64,000 nucleotides of DNA from Boseongicola sp. (GCA_014075275.1 CP046179.1:2055932-2119931); one strand, 5' to 3'. Positions 44,564-53,770 are shown, numbered from the stretch's first letter. Numbers and translations are program-made. Notes: generated by a model not told the origin, from the letters alone.

Positions 44564-46153
44564 TCAGACGAATACATCGCCCGCATCAAAATCCGATAAG
44601 GCAAAGTTCAAAACCCGCACACTATCGCCCCCTCCGAAATCGATCAGCAATGTCCCTCCTGCAATATCCGTTGCGACTGAATAAACTTGCCCGAACGACA
44701 GCCCGAAATCAGAAACGTCGATTATGTCGACGCCATCCTGCCAGTCGGCAATCGTATCCTGCGCATCCCCAACCCGCAGAACAAAGACATCCGCACCAAG
44801 ACCACCCTTCAGATTGTCGTCTTGGGAGCCGCCGATCAGAGTGTCATTGCCATTGCGCGCTTCAAGCCTATCAATGCCCGCGCCACCGCTCAGTATGTTG
44901 TCGTCGTGAGATCCCAATAAATAATCAGGCAGCCGCGACCCCGTAAGATTTTCAAAACCTGAGATAACGTCGCCCTCGGCATGTCCCAAAAACACATTGC
45001 CATTTAGCAGATCGACGACGACTCGTGTGTTCGATCCCGCGTAACTGAGCGTGTCGATACCTCCTCCGCCCTCCAACGTATCGGCACCATCGCCCCCTTC
45101 GATCACATTGCCAAAGCTGTCACCGGTCAGAACATCGTCCCAGTCGGACCCGAGTAAGTTCTCTATCGATGCCAGCGTATCTCCGGTTCCGTCCGATCCA
45201 CTGTGAATTCCCGTGGCCAAGTTCACGGTCACGCCCATGTCCGCGCGCGTGTATGCCGCCCAATCCGATCCAAGACCGCCTTGCAAGTCGTCGCCACCTG
45301 ATCCGCCCTCTAAGGTGTCATCGCCATCTTGCCCGGTAAGCGTGTCGGCACCGCCGTTGCCCCACAGCCAATTGCCGCCGTTGTCACCGGCCAGCATGTC
45401 CGCACCACCTCCACCTTCGAGGTTTTCGAAATTGCTGAAACTGTCTCCAGCAGCATCGCCGCCAGTAGCAACTCCAGTTTCCAACGACACCGCAACACCT
45501 GCCTGATCCCGCGCATAGCTCAGTGTATCAACACCGGCACCGCCATTCATCGTGTCCGCCCCAGCACCGCCTTCGATGACGTTTTGCGTAAACGTTCCGG
45601 TCAGATTATCCGCAAAAGCCGAGCCGATAAGATTATCGATCTTCAGGAAAACATCGCCAGCCGCATCGCCCCCTGTCGCTGTACCATTGAATAAAAATAC
45701 CGTTACGGCAGAACCACTTAGCGTATATACCGCCGTGTCGACATTGCCGCTGCCGTCCAACGTGTCAGCGCCTGCGCCCCCTTCTAGCGTATCGTTTCCA
45801 AATCTGCCCTGTAGCTCGTCATCACCAGCGCGGCCGAAGATGAAATTTCCATCGGCATCACCCAGCAACAGATCATTGGCTTGACCGCCCCCCAGATTTT
45901 CAAACTCGCTGAAAATATCGCCTACAGCAAATTCGCCCAGAGTCGATCCAGATAACATATCGACAACAACCCGGGTTGTGGCGTCGGAATAAGACAACAA
46001 ATCGATGCCGGTGCCACCATACATCGTATCGGCACCCAGACCCCCGGCAATCACGTCATCACCGATGCCACCAAAAATAATGTCATCGCCTAAACCGCCA
46101 AAAATCGTGTCGTTACTCACGCCGCCACCTCGATGATTCCCTAGCCGGATCAT
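44564..46153 (-). CDS. RTX (hemolysin-type Ca2+-binding) repeat protein without a catalytic head
   Basis: A 529-aa acidic Gly/Asp-rich protein of nonapeptide repeats (GGxGxDxLx), for example FGGLGDDIIFGGIGDDVIAG from residue 18 onward. Five modules of about 80-95 aa recur, each beginning with a D-x-x-x-Y segment, then V-x-V-x-L-x-x-G, GD and ENL/DNL, then nonapeptides. The C-terminus (DAQDTIADWQDGVDIIDVSD... ending SDFDAGDVFV) is the typical type I secretion end. An in-frame TAA lies 15 nt upstream of the ATG, so no N-terminal domain exists in this frame. Likely extracellular and Ca2+-folded. Confidence 0.9.
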   Translation of the reverse strand: MIRLGNHRGGGVSNDTIFGGLGDDIIFGGIGDDVIAGGLGADTMYGGTGIDLLSYSDATTRVVVDMLSGSTLGEFAVGDIFSEFENLGGGQANDLLLGDADGNFIFGRAGDDELQGRFGNDTLEGGAGADTLDGSGNVDTAVYTLSGSAVTVFLFNGTATGGDAAGDVFLKIDNLIGSAFADNLTGTFTQNVIEGGAGADTMNGGAGVDTLSYARDQAGVAVSLETGVATGGDAAGDSFSNFENLEGGGGADMLAGDNGGNWLWGNGGADTLTGQDGDDTLEGGSGGDDLQGGLGSDWAAYTRADMGVTVNLATGIHSGSDGTGDTLASIENLLGSDWDDVLTGDSFGNVIEGGDGADTLEGGGGIDTLSYAGSNTRVVVDLLNGNVFLGHAEGDVISGFENLTGSRLPDYLLGSHDDNILSGGAGIDRLEARNGNDTLIGGSQDDNLKGGLGADVFVLRVGDAQDTIADWQDGVDIIDVSDFGLSFGQVYSVATDIAGGTLLIDFGGGDSVRVLNFALSDFDAGDVFV

Positions 46154-46176
46154 CCCCGAGATAGGTTAAACTGCGA

Positions 46177-47391
46177 TTACTCGCCCACTGACACCAGGCC
46201 GTCGATCAATTCAAATTGTGCAGATAGGCAGTCTTTCAAATTGTATCGATCCAACACGGTCTGCCGCGCCGCTTCTCGTAAGTGTTCGACATCATTGGAT
46301 TGCCTCAAAGCCTCGATCAACCTGGCAGCAATCTGACCGTGATCGAAAAAATCAACAAGCCAGCCGTTTTTTCCATCTTCAATCACTTCCTGAACCGGCG
46401 CAGTCTCTGATCCGACAACAAATCCGCCGCATGCCATGACCTCCAACATCGACCAACTCAGAACAAAGGGATAGGTCAGATAGGCATGCACTGACGATAC
46501 CTGGGCCAGTCTGACAAAGTCGCCGTAAGAGACGCGGCCAGTGAAATGCACTCGCTCAGGCAACCCGCCAATCTCATCAAGCAAAACCCTGCGCCAGTTA
46601 CCGCCGTCTTTCGGTCTTCCGCCATAACTCACATCATCGCCGCCAACGATCACCACTTGTGCGTCATGCCGCGCATCAAGCACCTTCGGCAATGCCCGCA
46701 TAAAGGAATGAAACCCACGGTAGGGTTCCAGGTTACGTGCGACAAAGGTCAAAATCTCGTCGGTGGCTTTCAGTTCGGGCCCATCTGGAACCTAGAAAAC
46801 AGCGTCCGAGTTTGGTTCCAATTTTTCGCAGTCGATACCATCATGTATCACACGAATTTTGTCGCGAACGGCAGCAGGAAACTGTGCCTTTTGCCACTCA
46901 GTGGGAGCATAGGCGAAATCTGCCGCTTCAATGGCCAGTAGATGAACGCCTGCGCGTGTGCGCGCTCGCAGCTGTGCGTCTGGGCCAGTATCGAATTCAG
47001 GATCAAATCCAACGTCCGAGCCATGCCCGCGATAGTAAAACTCAACCATCAGCACCAGTGGCACATCCGGCCACACATCTTTCATGTAAAGCGTCTCACC
47101 CCATCCGGGATTCCCAATGATGACGTCAGGCCGATAACCTTTGTCCCTCAGCGCAAACCCAACGCGCGCAACGGCCTGTCCATTTAGAACAGCGGCCTCC
47201 GAACTAGCGAGATAGGGATGTATTTTGTCTGTCACCTTGCGATGCGCCGCATACTCGATCTTACGGGCACCCGGGACAGACGGCTTGCCTTTCTGGGTGA
47301 TAAACGTCACCTCATCGCCCCGCGCAACCGCGTTGGCAGCCAGATGCTTAAACTGTCCGGGGCAATTTTGGTGCAAAAACAACAGCTTCAA
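46177..47391 (-). pseudogene. GT4 glycosyltransferase interrupted by one in-frame TAG
   Basis: One frame of 404 codons from ATG 47391 to the stop at 46177 is broken only by TAG at 46794-46792 (codon 200). N-terminal half: MKLLFLHQNCPGQFKHLAAN and IGNPGWGETLYMKDVWPD, as in GT4 proteins of the Glyco_trans_4_3 type. After the TAG the frame goes on with VPDGPELKATDEILTFVARN, then LEPYRGFHSFMRALP and LSWSMLEVMACGGFVVGSET, the donor-binding half. The second half has no credible start of its own. It may be a recent nonsense mutation, a read-through site or a sequencing error. Confidence 0.85.
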
Positions 47392-47564
47392 TCAATGCCT
47401 CCGTCAATAATCTTGCATCAACCAAGCAATGCACCGCACTTTTCGAAATTAGGCCCGCTTTGATTAAATCGCAGTTTACAAATCATTTCAAAGGCAAAGC
47501 CAACCGTCGCAATTCTTTGTATGAATACAGTTCGCGCCGACAGCTCATGGCGAAACGATTAAAC

Positions 47565-47641
47565 TGGCGATCCCGCGAGGACTCGAACCCCGAACCTGCT
47601 GATTAGAAGTCAGCTGCTCTATCCAGTTGAGCTACGGGACC
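47565..47641 (-). tRNA. tRNA-Arg (anticodon TCT)
   Basis: Full cloverleaf of 77 nt including an encoded CCA. Acceptor GGTCCCG pairs with CGGGATC, D-arm contains AGCTCAACTGGATAGAGC, the anticodon stem-loop is CTGACTTCTAATCAG with TCT in place, and the T-arm is GGGGTTCGAGTCCTC. It reads AGA codons. Its 3' end faces the polysaccharide locus, 173 bp from the first gene of that operon. Confidence 0.96.
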
Positions 47642-47741
47642 GCTCAAGCGGTTATTGGCGCGCCTGAAAGACCTTGGCAAGCCTGTTGCGCACAGTTTGC
47701 CAATTCGATAACGAATTGAACACCGTTCAGGCTTCGAGATA

Positions 47742-48350
47742 ATGGCAAAAGCAACCAAAGAAAAACGCGACCTGCTCCGGGTCCGGCTCATCGACATTGC
47801 CGAAAGGCATGTACGCGAGGATGGAATCGCTTCGTTACGGGCAAGAGCTTTAGCAGCCGAAGCTGAATGCGCGGTAGGCGCGATCTATAATGTCTTCGAA
47901 GATATGACCGGTCTTATCCTGGCCGTGAACGGACGCACCTTCAGAGCACTGGGTTCCTTTGTAACGGATCGGGTTGCGGCCGCCAAAGACGACCCAACGG
48001 AACAGCTTATTGCCATGGCCACCGGCTATTTGGATTTCGCCCATCAAAATCCAATGCTTTGGCGCGCCTTGTTTGACGTCGAAATGTCGACGCTTGCAAA
48101 AGTCCCCGAGTGGTATTTGGACGAACTATCTCGCCTGTTTGGCATCATTGCCAAACCGCTTGCCACTCTGAATCCCACTGCCGACGCCGAAAGCCTGGAT
48201 CTCATGACCCGAGCTTTGTTTTCCTCGATCCACGGCATTGTCCTACTGGGGCTTGAGAACCGTATCTCTGGCGTGCCGCAAGATCGTCTCTCCGGCATGA
48301 TTGAATTCATTCTTAGAAACGCAGCTTCGGGACCTAGAGCTGACGGGTGA
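47742..48350 (+). CDS. TetR-family transcriptional regulator
   Basis: Repressor-type protein, 202 aa. N-terminal helix-turn-helix: RLIDIAERHVREDGIASLRA, then RALAAEAECAVGAIYNVFED (about residues 30-50). A C-terminal ligand domain of the WHG type follows (ENPMLWRALFDVEMS-like). Its targets are unknown; it is not next to an obvious transporter or enzyme. The 3' end overlaps the convergent GNAT gene by 17 bp. Confidence 0.88.
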   Translation: MAKATKEKRDLLRVRLIDIAERHVREDGIASLRARALAAEAECAVGAIYNVFEDMTGLILAVNGRTFRALGSFVTDRVAAAKDDPTEQLIAMATGYLDFAHQNPMLWRALFDVEMSTLAKVPEWYLDELSRLFGIIAKPLATLNPTADAESLDLMTRALFSSIHGIVLLGLENRISGVPQDRLSGMIEFILRNAASGPRADG

Positions 48351-48804
48351 AATACGCGCTGGCTGGATCATCGGTGTATTCTGCAAACGGCGCGCACAGC
48401 TGAAACCCGTGGCGTTTGTAGAATGCCCGCGCCGGAGCAAAAGCATCCTGACTGCCCGTCTCTAAACTTAGCTGCCTGAAACCGGCTTCACGAGCCGCAT
48501 CGACAATCCGCATCAGCATTTTCTCAGCCAGACCGCTTCCACGATAGTCTCGGCGAACATGCATGGACTTGATCTCGCCCGCGTCATCACCCAGCGACTT
48601 TAAAGCACCAATTGCAATCGCCTCTTTGCCCTCAAGAACGGCAAAAAACCGAACACCGTGCTCAACCATTGCCCCCGGTTCCATAGCATGCACACTGCAT
48701 GCCGGAGACGACGCGCGCATCAACTCAAGATGAGCAGTGATCAATGGCAATACAGCCGGATCATCCGCCGGGATTTCGACAACATTGGAAGTCAGTGAGT
48801 CCAC
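48334..48804 (-). CDS. GNAT-family N-acetyltransferase
   Basis: Acetyltransferase, 156 aa. The CoA loop is YRGSGLAEKMLMRIVDAARE (about residues 86-105), followed by LSLETGSQDAFAPARAFYKR and HGFQLCAPFAEY, as in the putative-acetyltransferase (PhnO/YjgM-like) group. It overlaps the TetR gene (convergent) and, by 13 bp, the NDUFS4-like gene upstream on the same strand. Substrate unknown. Confidence 0.85.
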   Translation of the reverse strand: MDSLTSNVVEIPADDPAVLPLITAHLELMRASSPACSVHAMEPGAMVEHGVRFFAVLEGKEAIAIGALKSLGDDAGEIKSMHVRRDYRGSGLAEKMLMRIVDAAREAGFRQLSLETGSQDAFAPARAFYKRHGFQLCAPFAEYTDDPASAYFTRQL

Positions 48805-49103
48805 GCGCCCCGGCGATCCGTCGCAAAGTTTTCGCCGTATCCGCGTTGGCGGACATTGGTTTTGCGTTCTTTCGGCTCGGTCACGACCGCTTCGATCCCG
48901 TGCTCGCTGGCATATTCCAAGGCTGCTTCCTTAGTCGGGAACTTCATGCGCACCTGAGTCTGCGTGTCACTTGACGATGTCCATCCCATCAAAGGATCCA
49001 CATCCCGACCGGTTTCATTCGCATATTCCAACACCCATTCGCGGGTTTTGGCCTGACCAGAAGACATGGCGGATTTCGCCGGGCGAAAAATGCGTGCGTT
49101 CAT
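48792..49103 (-). CDS. NADH dehydrogenase accessory subunit, NDUFS4-like (ETC complex I subunit conserved region)
   Basis: A 103-aa protein of the NDUFS4/AQDQ family, an accessory subunit of alphaproteobacterial and mitochondrial complex I. Typical segments: MNARIFRPAKSAMSSGQAKT, DPLMGWTSSSDTQTQVRMKF (about residues 36-55) and the C-terminal YGENFATDRRGAWTH. Genes for this subunit usually lie apart from the nuo operon, as here. No signal or membrane segment. Confidence 0.93.
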   Translation of the reverse strand: MNARIFRPAKSAMSSGQAKTREWVLEYANETGRDVDPLMGWTSSSDTQTQVRMKFPTKEAALEYASEHGIEAVVTEPKERKTNVRQRGYGENFATDRRGAWTH

Positions 49104-49378
49104 TGGAATTTCCCAAGTTTGTTGATCGATCTATCACCAAACTGACCATTTTTTGCAAGGGAAAGATGACAAAACATCAGCGTGGTTGTCGCCCGGTGCA
49201 CAGGGAGCAAGGGGTGGGTGGGTCGTACAGACGGTCGACAACCAGTTCTGCTGCTTAGTTCGTTAACGATACACTAATGCGAGACTAAATCAATAAATAT
49301 TCTCTCTATAGTTGTATTCAGCGCGATCCCGGCGCCGTCGGACATGACACCGGGCGCAACCACACCTAAACTCGACCC

Positions 49379-49780
49379 ATGGATATTTCGAAAACCTATG
49401 ATCTTCCCTTTGCCGCTTCAGTCGTTTTTGCTGCGTGGGTCTCGCCGCGGTCTGTTATCTCTCCTGCAACCCGCATAGAAGTTGATCCTCGCCCCGGTGG
49501 CAAAATGCGGGTCTTTGTCGACCATCCCGGCGGCACAGATTCCACCAATGGCAACTTTCTGGAATTCGTCACCAATGAACGACTTCGCTACACGTGGGAG
49601 TGGAACAACGACGGCGAAGAAACCGAAATCACGGTCGACTTTGGCAAAACCGACATCGGCACCAGGATCATCCTGACACACATAGGTTTCCAAAAGGACA
49701 CATCGCGCGATATGCACGACGCCGGTTGGGACAGCTATGTAGCTGGATTGACTGAACTTCTCCAATCATCCGAAGACTGA
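49379..49780 (+). CDS. AHSA1/SRPBCC-domain protein
   Basis: Small START-like (SRPBCC) protein, 133 aa, of the activator of Hsp90 ATPase 1-like group, binding an unknown hydrophobic ligand. MDISKTYDLPFAASVVFAAW begins the fold, and TRIILTHIGFQKDTSRDMHD and AGWDSYVAGLTELL end it, as in the family. The 275 bp upstream (49104-49378) carry no gene and no clear element. A 10-bp hairpin follows the gene. Confidence 0.85.
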   Translation: MDISKTYDLPFAASVVFAAWVSPRSVISPATRIEVDPRPGGKMRVFVDHPGGTDSTNGNFLEFVTNERLRYTWEWNNDGEETEITVDFGKTDIGTRIILTHIGFQKDTSRDMHDAGWDSYVAGLTELLQSSED

Positions 49781-49783
49781 CAT

Positions 49784-49807
49784 CTCCTGACATGACGATG
49801 TCAGGAG
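49784..49807. terminator. Perfect 10-bp hairpin between the AHSA1 gene and uvrB
   Basis: CTCCTGACAT, loop GACG, ATGTCAGGAG, beginning 3 bp past the AHSA1 stop. No U-tract follows, so it may stabilise the mRNA end or be a weak terminator. A second small dyad GGAG...CTCC follows directly (49804-49817). Confidence 0.5.
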
Positions 49808-49887
49808 CCTATGCTCCAGTGGGGTTGCAACCCGTGCCATACAGCGCACATTAGACACAGACCACTCCCTGCCAGGTATTTCGCCCC

Positions 49888-52071
49888 ATGTCCGACCAGA
49901 TGCCCCTTCTGAACAGCCCTGCCCCCGACGTGCACACGCGCGAAAAGCTGGAAGGCGGCCACGCACTGGTCATGCATACAGAGTTTCAGCCAGCCGGTGA
50001 CCAACCCACCGCTATTGTCGAACTGACCCAAGGGGTGCAGGACGGCGAGCAAAATCAAGTCCTGCTCGGCGCAACAGGCACCGGCAAAACCTATACAATG
50101 GCCAAGGTCATCGAAGAAACCCAACGCCCCGCCATCATCCTGGCCCCCAACAAAACCCTCGCTGCCCAGCTTTACGGCGAATTCAAGGGCTTCTTCCCTG
50201 AAAACGCCGTCGAATATTTCGTCAGCTTCTATGATTACTACCAGCCTGAGGCCTACGTCGCCCGCTCAGACACCTACATCGAAAAAGAAAGCCAGATTAA
50301 CGACCAGATCGACCGGATGCGCCACTCGGCCACCCGTGCGCTACTGGAACGCGACGACGTGATCATCGTCGCCTCGGTCTCCTGCATCTACGGCATCGGC
50401 TCGGTCGAAACCTACGGCGCGATGACCCAAGACCTCCACGCGGGCCGCAATTACGACCAACGCAAGGTCATGGCAGACCTCATCGCCCAACAATACCGCC
50501 GCAACGATCAGGCCTTCCAGCGTGGCACCTTCCGCGTCCGCGGCGACTCGCTAGAAATCTGGCCCGCCCACCTCGATAGTCGCGGTTGGCGTCTTAGCTT
50601 CTTCGGCGAAGAACTTGAACGCATTGTCGAATTTGACTCTCTGACCGGCGAGAAAACCGGCACCATGGAAAAGGTCCGCATCTACGCCAACTCGCACTAC
50701 GTCACGCCGAAACCGACCCTTAAACAAGCCATCGAAAGCATCAAGACCGAGCTGAAACAGCGCCTGAACCAACTCGTCGACGAAGGCAAACTGCTCGAAG
50801 CCCAGCGCCTCGAACAGCGCACCAACTTCGACGTCGAGATGTTAGAGGCGACCGGCCACTGCAACGGCATCGAAAACTACTCCCGCTATCTCACCGGCCG
50901 CGCCCCCGGCGAACCACCCCCGACCCTGTTCGAATTCATCCCCGACAATGCCATTGTCTTCGCCGACGAAAGCCACGTCAGCGTCCCCCAAATCGGCGGT
51001 ATGTATAAGGGCGACTACCGGCGTAAATTCACCCTGGCCGAACACGGCTTCCGCCTGCCGTCCTGCATGGATAACCGCCCCCTGAAGTTCGAAGAATGGG
51101 ACGCCATGCGCCCGCAATCGGTCTTCGTCTCGGCCACCCCGCAATCCTGGGAGCTGGAACAATCCGGCGGCGTCTTCACCGAACAGGTCATCCGCCCCAC
51201 CGGCCTTCTGGACCCCATGGTCGAGATCCGCCCCGTTGAAATGCAAGTCGATGACCTTCTGGATGAAGTCCGCAAAGTCACCAAAGACGGCATGCGCACC
51301 CTTGTAACCACCCTGACCAAACGCATGGCCGAGGATCTGACCGAATACATGCACGAACAGGGCATCAAGGTCCGCTACATGCATTCCGACATCGACACGC
51401 TGGAACGCATCGAAATTCTGCGCGACCTGCGCCTTGGCGCTTTCGACGTCCTGATCGGCATCAACCTCCTGCGCGAAGGCCTCGACATCCCCGAATGCGG
51501 TCTGGTCGCGATCCTCGACGCGGATAAAGAGGGCTTCCTGCGCTCAGAAACCTCCCTCGTTCAGACCATCGGCCGCGCCGCGCGCAACGCCGACGGCCGC
51601 GTCATCATGTATGCCGACCGGATCACCGGCTCGATGGAGCGCGCCTTGGGCGAAACCGACCGCCGCCGCGCCAAACAGATCGCCTACAACGAAGAACACG
51701 GCATCACCCCCGCCACGGTTAAGAAAAACGTCGAGGATGTGCTGGCCGGCCTCTACAAAGGCGACACCGACATGAGCCGCGTCACGGCCAAAGTCGACGC
51801 CCCCCTGGTCGGAGCCAACCTCCAAGCCCACCTGGACGCCCTGCGAAACGACATGCGCAAAGCCGCCGAAAACCTGGAGTTCGAGGAGGCCGCAAGGTTG
51901 CGGGATGAAGTCAAACGCCTGGAAACCGTTGATATGGTGGTCTCGGATGATCCATTGGCAAGGCAGTCAGCGGTGGACGCAGCGGTCGAGGGCGTGCGGA
52001 AGTCGAGCGGTCGCTCAACGGCAGGTCGCGCTGGTCAGAGAGGCGGGAATGTGAAGCGGCGGGGGCGGTAG
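49888..52071 (+). CDS. uvrB: Excinuclease ABC subunit B
   Basis: Damage-verifying helicase-like subunit of nucleotide excision repair, 727 aa. Walker A GATGTGKT (about residue 60), the beta-hairpin region [19 protein letters not shown] (about 110-128), [18 protein letters not shown] (about 355), the motif V/VI region [18 protein letters not shown] (about 560) and the C-terminal UVR domain [16 protein letters not shown] (about 668) are all intact. The Arg/Gly-rich tail [12 protein letters not shown] is basic. It lies after a hairpin; no alphaproteobacterial SOS box (GTTC-N7-GTTC) was found in the 107 bp upstream. Confidence 0.97.
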   Translation: MSDQMPLLNSPAPDVHTREKLEGGHALVMHTEFQPAGDQPTAIVELTQGVQDGEQNQVLLGATGTGKTYTMAKVIEETQRPAIILAPNKTLAAQLYGEFKGFFPENAVEYFVSFYDYYQPEAYVARSDTYIEKESQINDQIDRMRHSATRALLERDDVIIVASVSCIYGIGSVETYGAMTQDLHAGRNYDQRKVMADLIAQQYRRNDQAFQRGTFRVRGDSLEIWPAHLDSRGWRLSFFGEELERIVEFDSLTGEKTGTMEKVRIYANSHYVTPKPTLKQAIESIKTELKQRLNQLVDEGKLLEAQRLEQRTNFDVEMLEATGHCNGIENYSRYLTGRAPGEPPPTLFEFIPDNAIVFADESHVSVPQIGGMYKGDYRRKFTLAEHGFRLPSCMDNRPLKFEEWDAMRPQSVFVSATPQSWELEQSGGVFTEQVIRPTGLLDPMVEIRPVEMQVDDLLDEVRKVTKDGMRTLVTTLTKRMAEDLTEYMHEQGIKVRYMHSDIDTLERIEILRDLRLGAFDVLIGINLLREGLDIPECGLVAILDADKEGFLRSETSLVQTIGRAARNADGRVIMYADRITGSMERALGETDRRRAKQIAYNEEHGITPATVKKNVEDVLAGLYKGDTDMSRVTAKVDAPLVGANLQAHLDALRNDMRKAAENLEFEEAARLRDEVKRLETVDMVVSDDPLARQSAVDAAVEGVRKSSGRSTAGRAGQRGGNVKRRGR

Positions 52072-52072
52072 A

Positions 52073-53104
52073 TTACGGAAGCAGTGCTTCGGCAATCCCG
52101 TCGAGGTTGCCCAGCTCGACAAAAAACGGTTCCAGATTTGAAAAGTGCATAACCCCTCGGGGTCGCAGGATTATTCTATGTTCGACTTGATATGCATACG
52201 AAAAATGTTTGTAGAATTCTTGATCTGGATCTGATGGGGCATCTTTGTAGGGATCGTAGTACGTTACCGGTCGAGCAATGCACTCCCATAGTGGAAACGC
52301 GTAATTGAGAGCATTTTTCATCCGTGCAATGAAAGCCTTGGTATCTCGAACTATCAAGGCTGCGTCGGCGTCAAAATCAGTTGCTAGGCGTCGCTCAGCC
52401 GCCGCACAGGTCGAGAAAGGATAATAGTCCGGCAGAGTAAAACTGACAGGTACATAGCCTTGTGAAGTCGGCACTTCTTGACCGTTGACTGATACCGTTT
52501 CATCGCCAGCCATATACTCAGAGATGAGTGGCACTCGAAACTTTCGCTCTATCTCCAGGTCCTTGGTTGCGCGATTAAACGCCGATGAATTGTAAGAAGA
52601 TGCCGGGGCGATCCTGAAACGACCATACCTCATCATATCGTCCACAAACTCTCTCCGCGAAAATTTAACTAAGCACTGAAAAGGCTCAAACTTGATGCCG
52701 TTAAGAATTCGGACGCCAATAGGCTGTCCCTTGCCGAAGTAAGGTGCAATTGGGCCAAGCTCTGCTTGGATTTTCTTAAGATCGATATGGCGCCTGTCTA
52801 GCTCAACAGTCGCCTCGACAAATGCATTCCAAACCTTGTGCCAGAAACGATCATCCGGGGCGCGAATTTCGATCTTGCCCTCCGATCCGAGGAAATTAAC
52901 AGACAATGCAGCGTCGTGAAATCGGCGTTTGGCTTCTTCATGTGTGTCAAAAAATAGGAATGGTTTTTGACAGTAACTAAGTTGCCATCGAAGATAGCCC
53001 GCTAGCTTTCCGCCACTATTGTTCATACGAGTGCTAAGCTGGTTCGCTCGAACTCGGTAATATTCCAAGCCTGCGGTACTCAATCCATTCGGCATTTCCA
53101 GCAT
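52073..53104 (-). CDS. Unknown protein, possibly DUF2971-like
   Basis: A 343-aa soluble protein I do not recognise with confidence. The segments MMRYGRFRIAPASSYNSSAF and ATKDLEIERKF, and the C-terminal FSYAYQVEHRIILRPRGV, resemble the pattern of DUF2971-like proteins (a 'small-G-x-hydrophobic...Asn...D-x-E' block and a later E-x-R block). Base composition is clearly more A/T-rich than in uvrB or uspA, and it is the lone gene of this strand between them. It converges with uvrB with a 1-bp gap. Recent acquisition is likely. Confidence 0.7.
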   Translation of the reverse strand: MLEMPNGLSTAGLEYYRVRANQLSTRMNNSGGKLAGYLRWQLSYCQKPFLFFDTHEEAKRRFHDAALSVNFLGSEGKIEIRAPDDRFWHKVWNAFVEATVELDRRHIDLKKIQAELGPIAPYFGKGQPIGVRILNGIKFEPFQCLVKFSRREFVDDMMRYGRFRIAPASSYNSSAFNRATKDLEIERKFRVPLISEYMAGDETVSVNGQEVPTSQGYVPVSFTLPDYYPFSTCAAAERRLATDFDADAALIVRDTKAFIARMKNALNYAFPLWECIARPVTYYDPYKDAPSDPDQEFYKHFSYAYQVEHRIILRPRGVMHFSNLEPFFVELGNLDGIAEALLP

Positions 53105-53286
53105 TCAACAAAGGAGTGTTTGTACCAGTTGAGTTAATTACTGGCACCATTCAAATCAATGGATTTCGACATCTCAAAGGGTAAGACATTACACAGCATT
53201 GACGGCTCATTGAATGCTCAATTTTTACCTTCCATTATACCGACGAATTCCCATCTTCCCACCCGACTAAAATTGCAATCCCCTCC

Positions 53287-53300
53287 TTGACCCAAATCAA
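53287..53300 (+). promoter_or_regulatory. FNR-type anaerobox upstream of uspA
   Basis: TTGACCCAAATCAA matches the FNR/FnrL consensus TTGAT-N4-ATCAA in 9 of 10 fixed positions. It lies 57 bp before the uspA ATG, a distance that allows class II activation with a start site near 53335. Control of a universal stress gene by FnrL under low oxygen would be in keeping with other Rhodobacteraceae. Confidence 0.7.
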
Positions 53301-53356
53301 AGCGCCCCACCCCACCTCCATGCTCTACTCCCCTCGAACCAACCAGAGGGACAACC

Positions 53357-53770
53357 ATGTATTCCAACATCCTCGTCGCCATCGACCCTACACACGAACC
53401 CAAGCACAAAGACGCAATCGAGCTGGCAACCCAACTCGCCAAGGACGCCAATTCCGAAATCACGGCTGTCTCGGTGATCGAACCCATGCCCAACTACCTC
53501 CCCAAGATCGATATCCCCGAAGACATGAAAACCAAGGCGGGCGAGATTGCCCTTGGCAAGCTGCGCAATTTCGTTGGCATGACGTCCGAGGTCAAAACTC
53601 GCCTCCTGCATGGCCGCGCCGCCCATGAAATCCTGCAATTCGCAAACGAAAACAAGATCGACTGCATCATCATCGCCTCGCACCAGCCCGGCTTTTCCGA
53701 CTATCTGCTCGGCTCCACCGCAGCCCGGGTCGTGCGCTATGCCAAATGCGCGGTGCACATCACCCGGTAA
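53357..53770 (+). CDS. Universal stress protein UspA family
   Basis: Stress-induced nucleotide-binding protein, 137 aa. MYSNILVAIDPTHEPKHKDA starts the Usp fold with the Asp that contacts adenine, and the C-terminal GFSDYLLGSTAARVVRYAKC holds the G-x2-G-like/G-S-T ATP-binding loop. A GAGGGACAACC ribosome site precedes the ATG. It stands alone behind an FNR-like box, and the upstream 250 bp is otherwise empty and A/T-rich. Confidence 0.93.
   Translation: MYSNILVAIDPTHEPKHKDAIELATQLAKDANSEITAVSVIEPMPNYLPKIDIPEDMKTKAGEIALGKLRNFVGMTSEVKTRLLHGRAAHEILQFANENKIDCIIIASHQPGFSDYLLGSTAARVVRYAKCAVHITR

Noticed and set aside
46167-47478. 12-bp inverted repeat (TAAACTGCGATT at 46167, AATCGCAGTTTA at 47467) flanking the GT4 gene as a possible invertible segment
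   Set aside because: Matches of this length are expected by chance many times in 64 kb, no invertase gene is present and the repeats are short for site-specific inversion.
49781-49887. Possible SOS box before uvrB
   Set aside because: No GTTC-N7-GTTC or GAAC-N7-GAAC pattern was found; only a hairpin belonging to the preceding gene's end.
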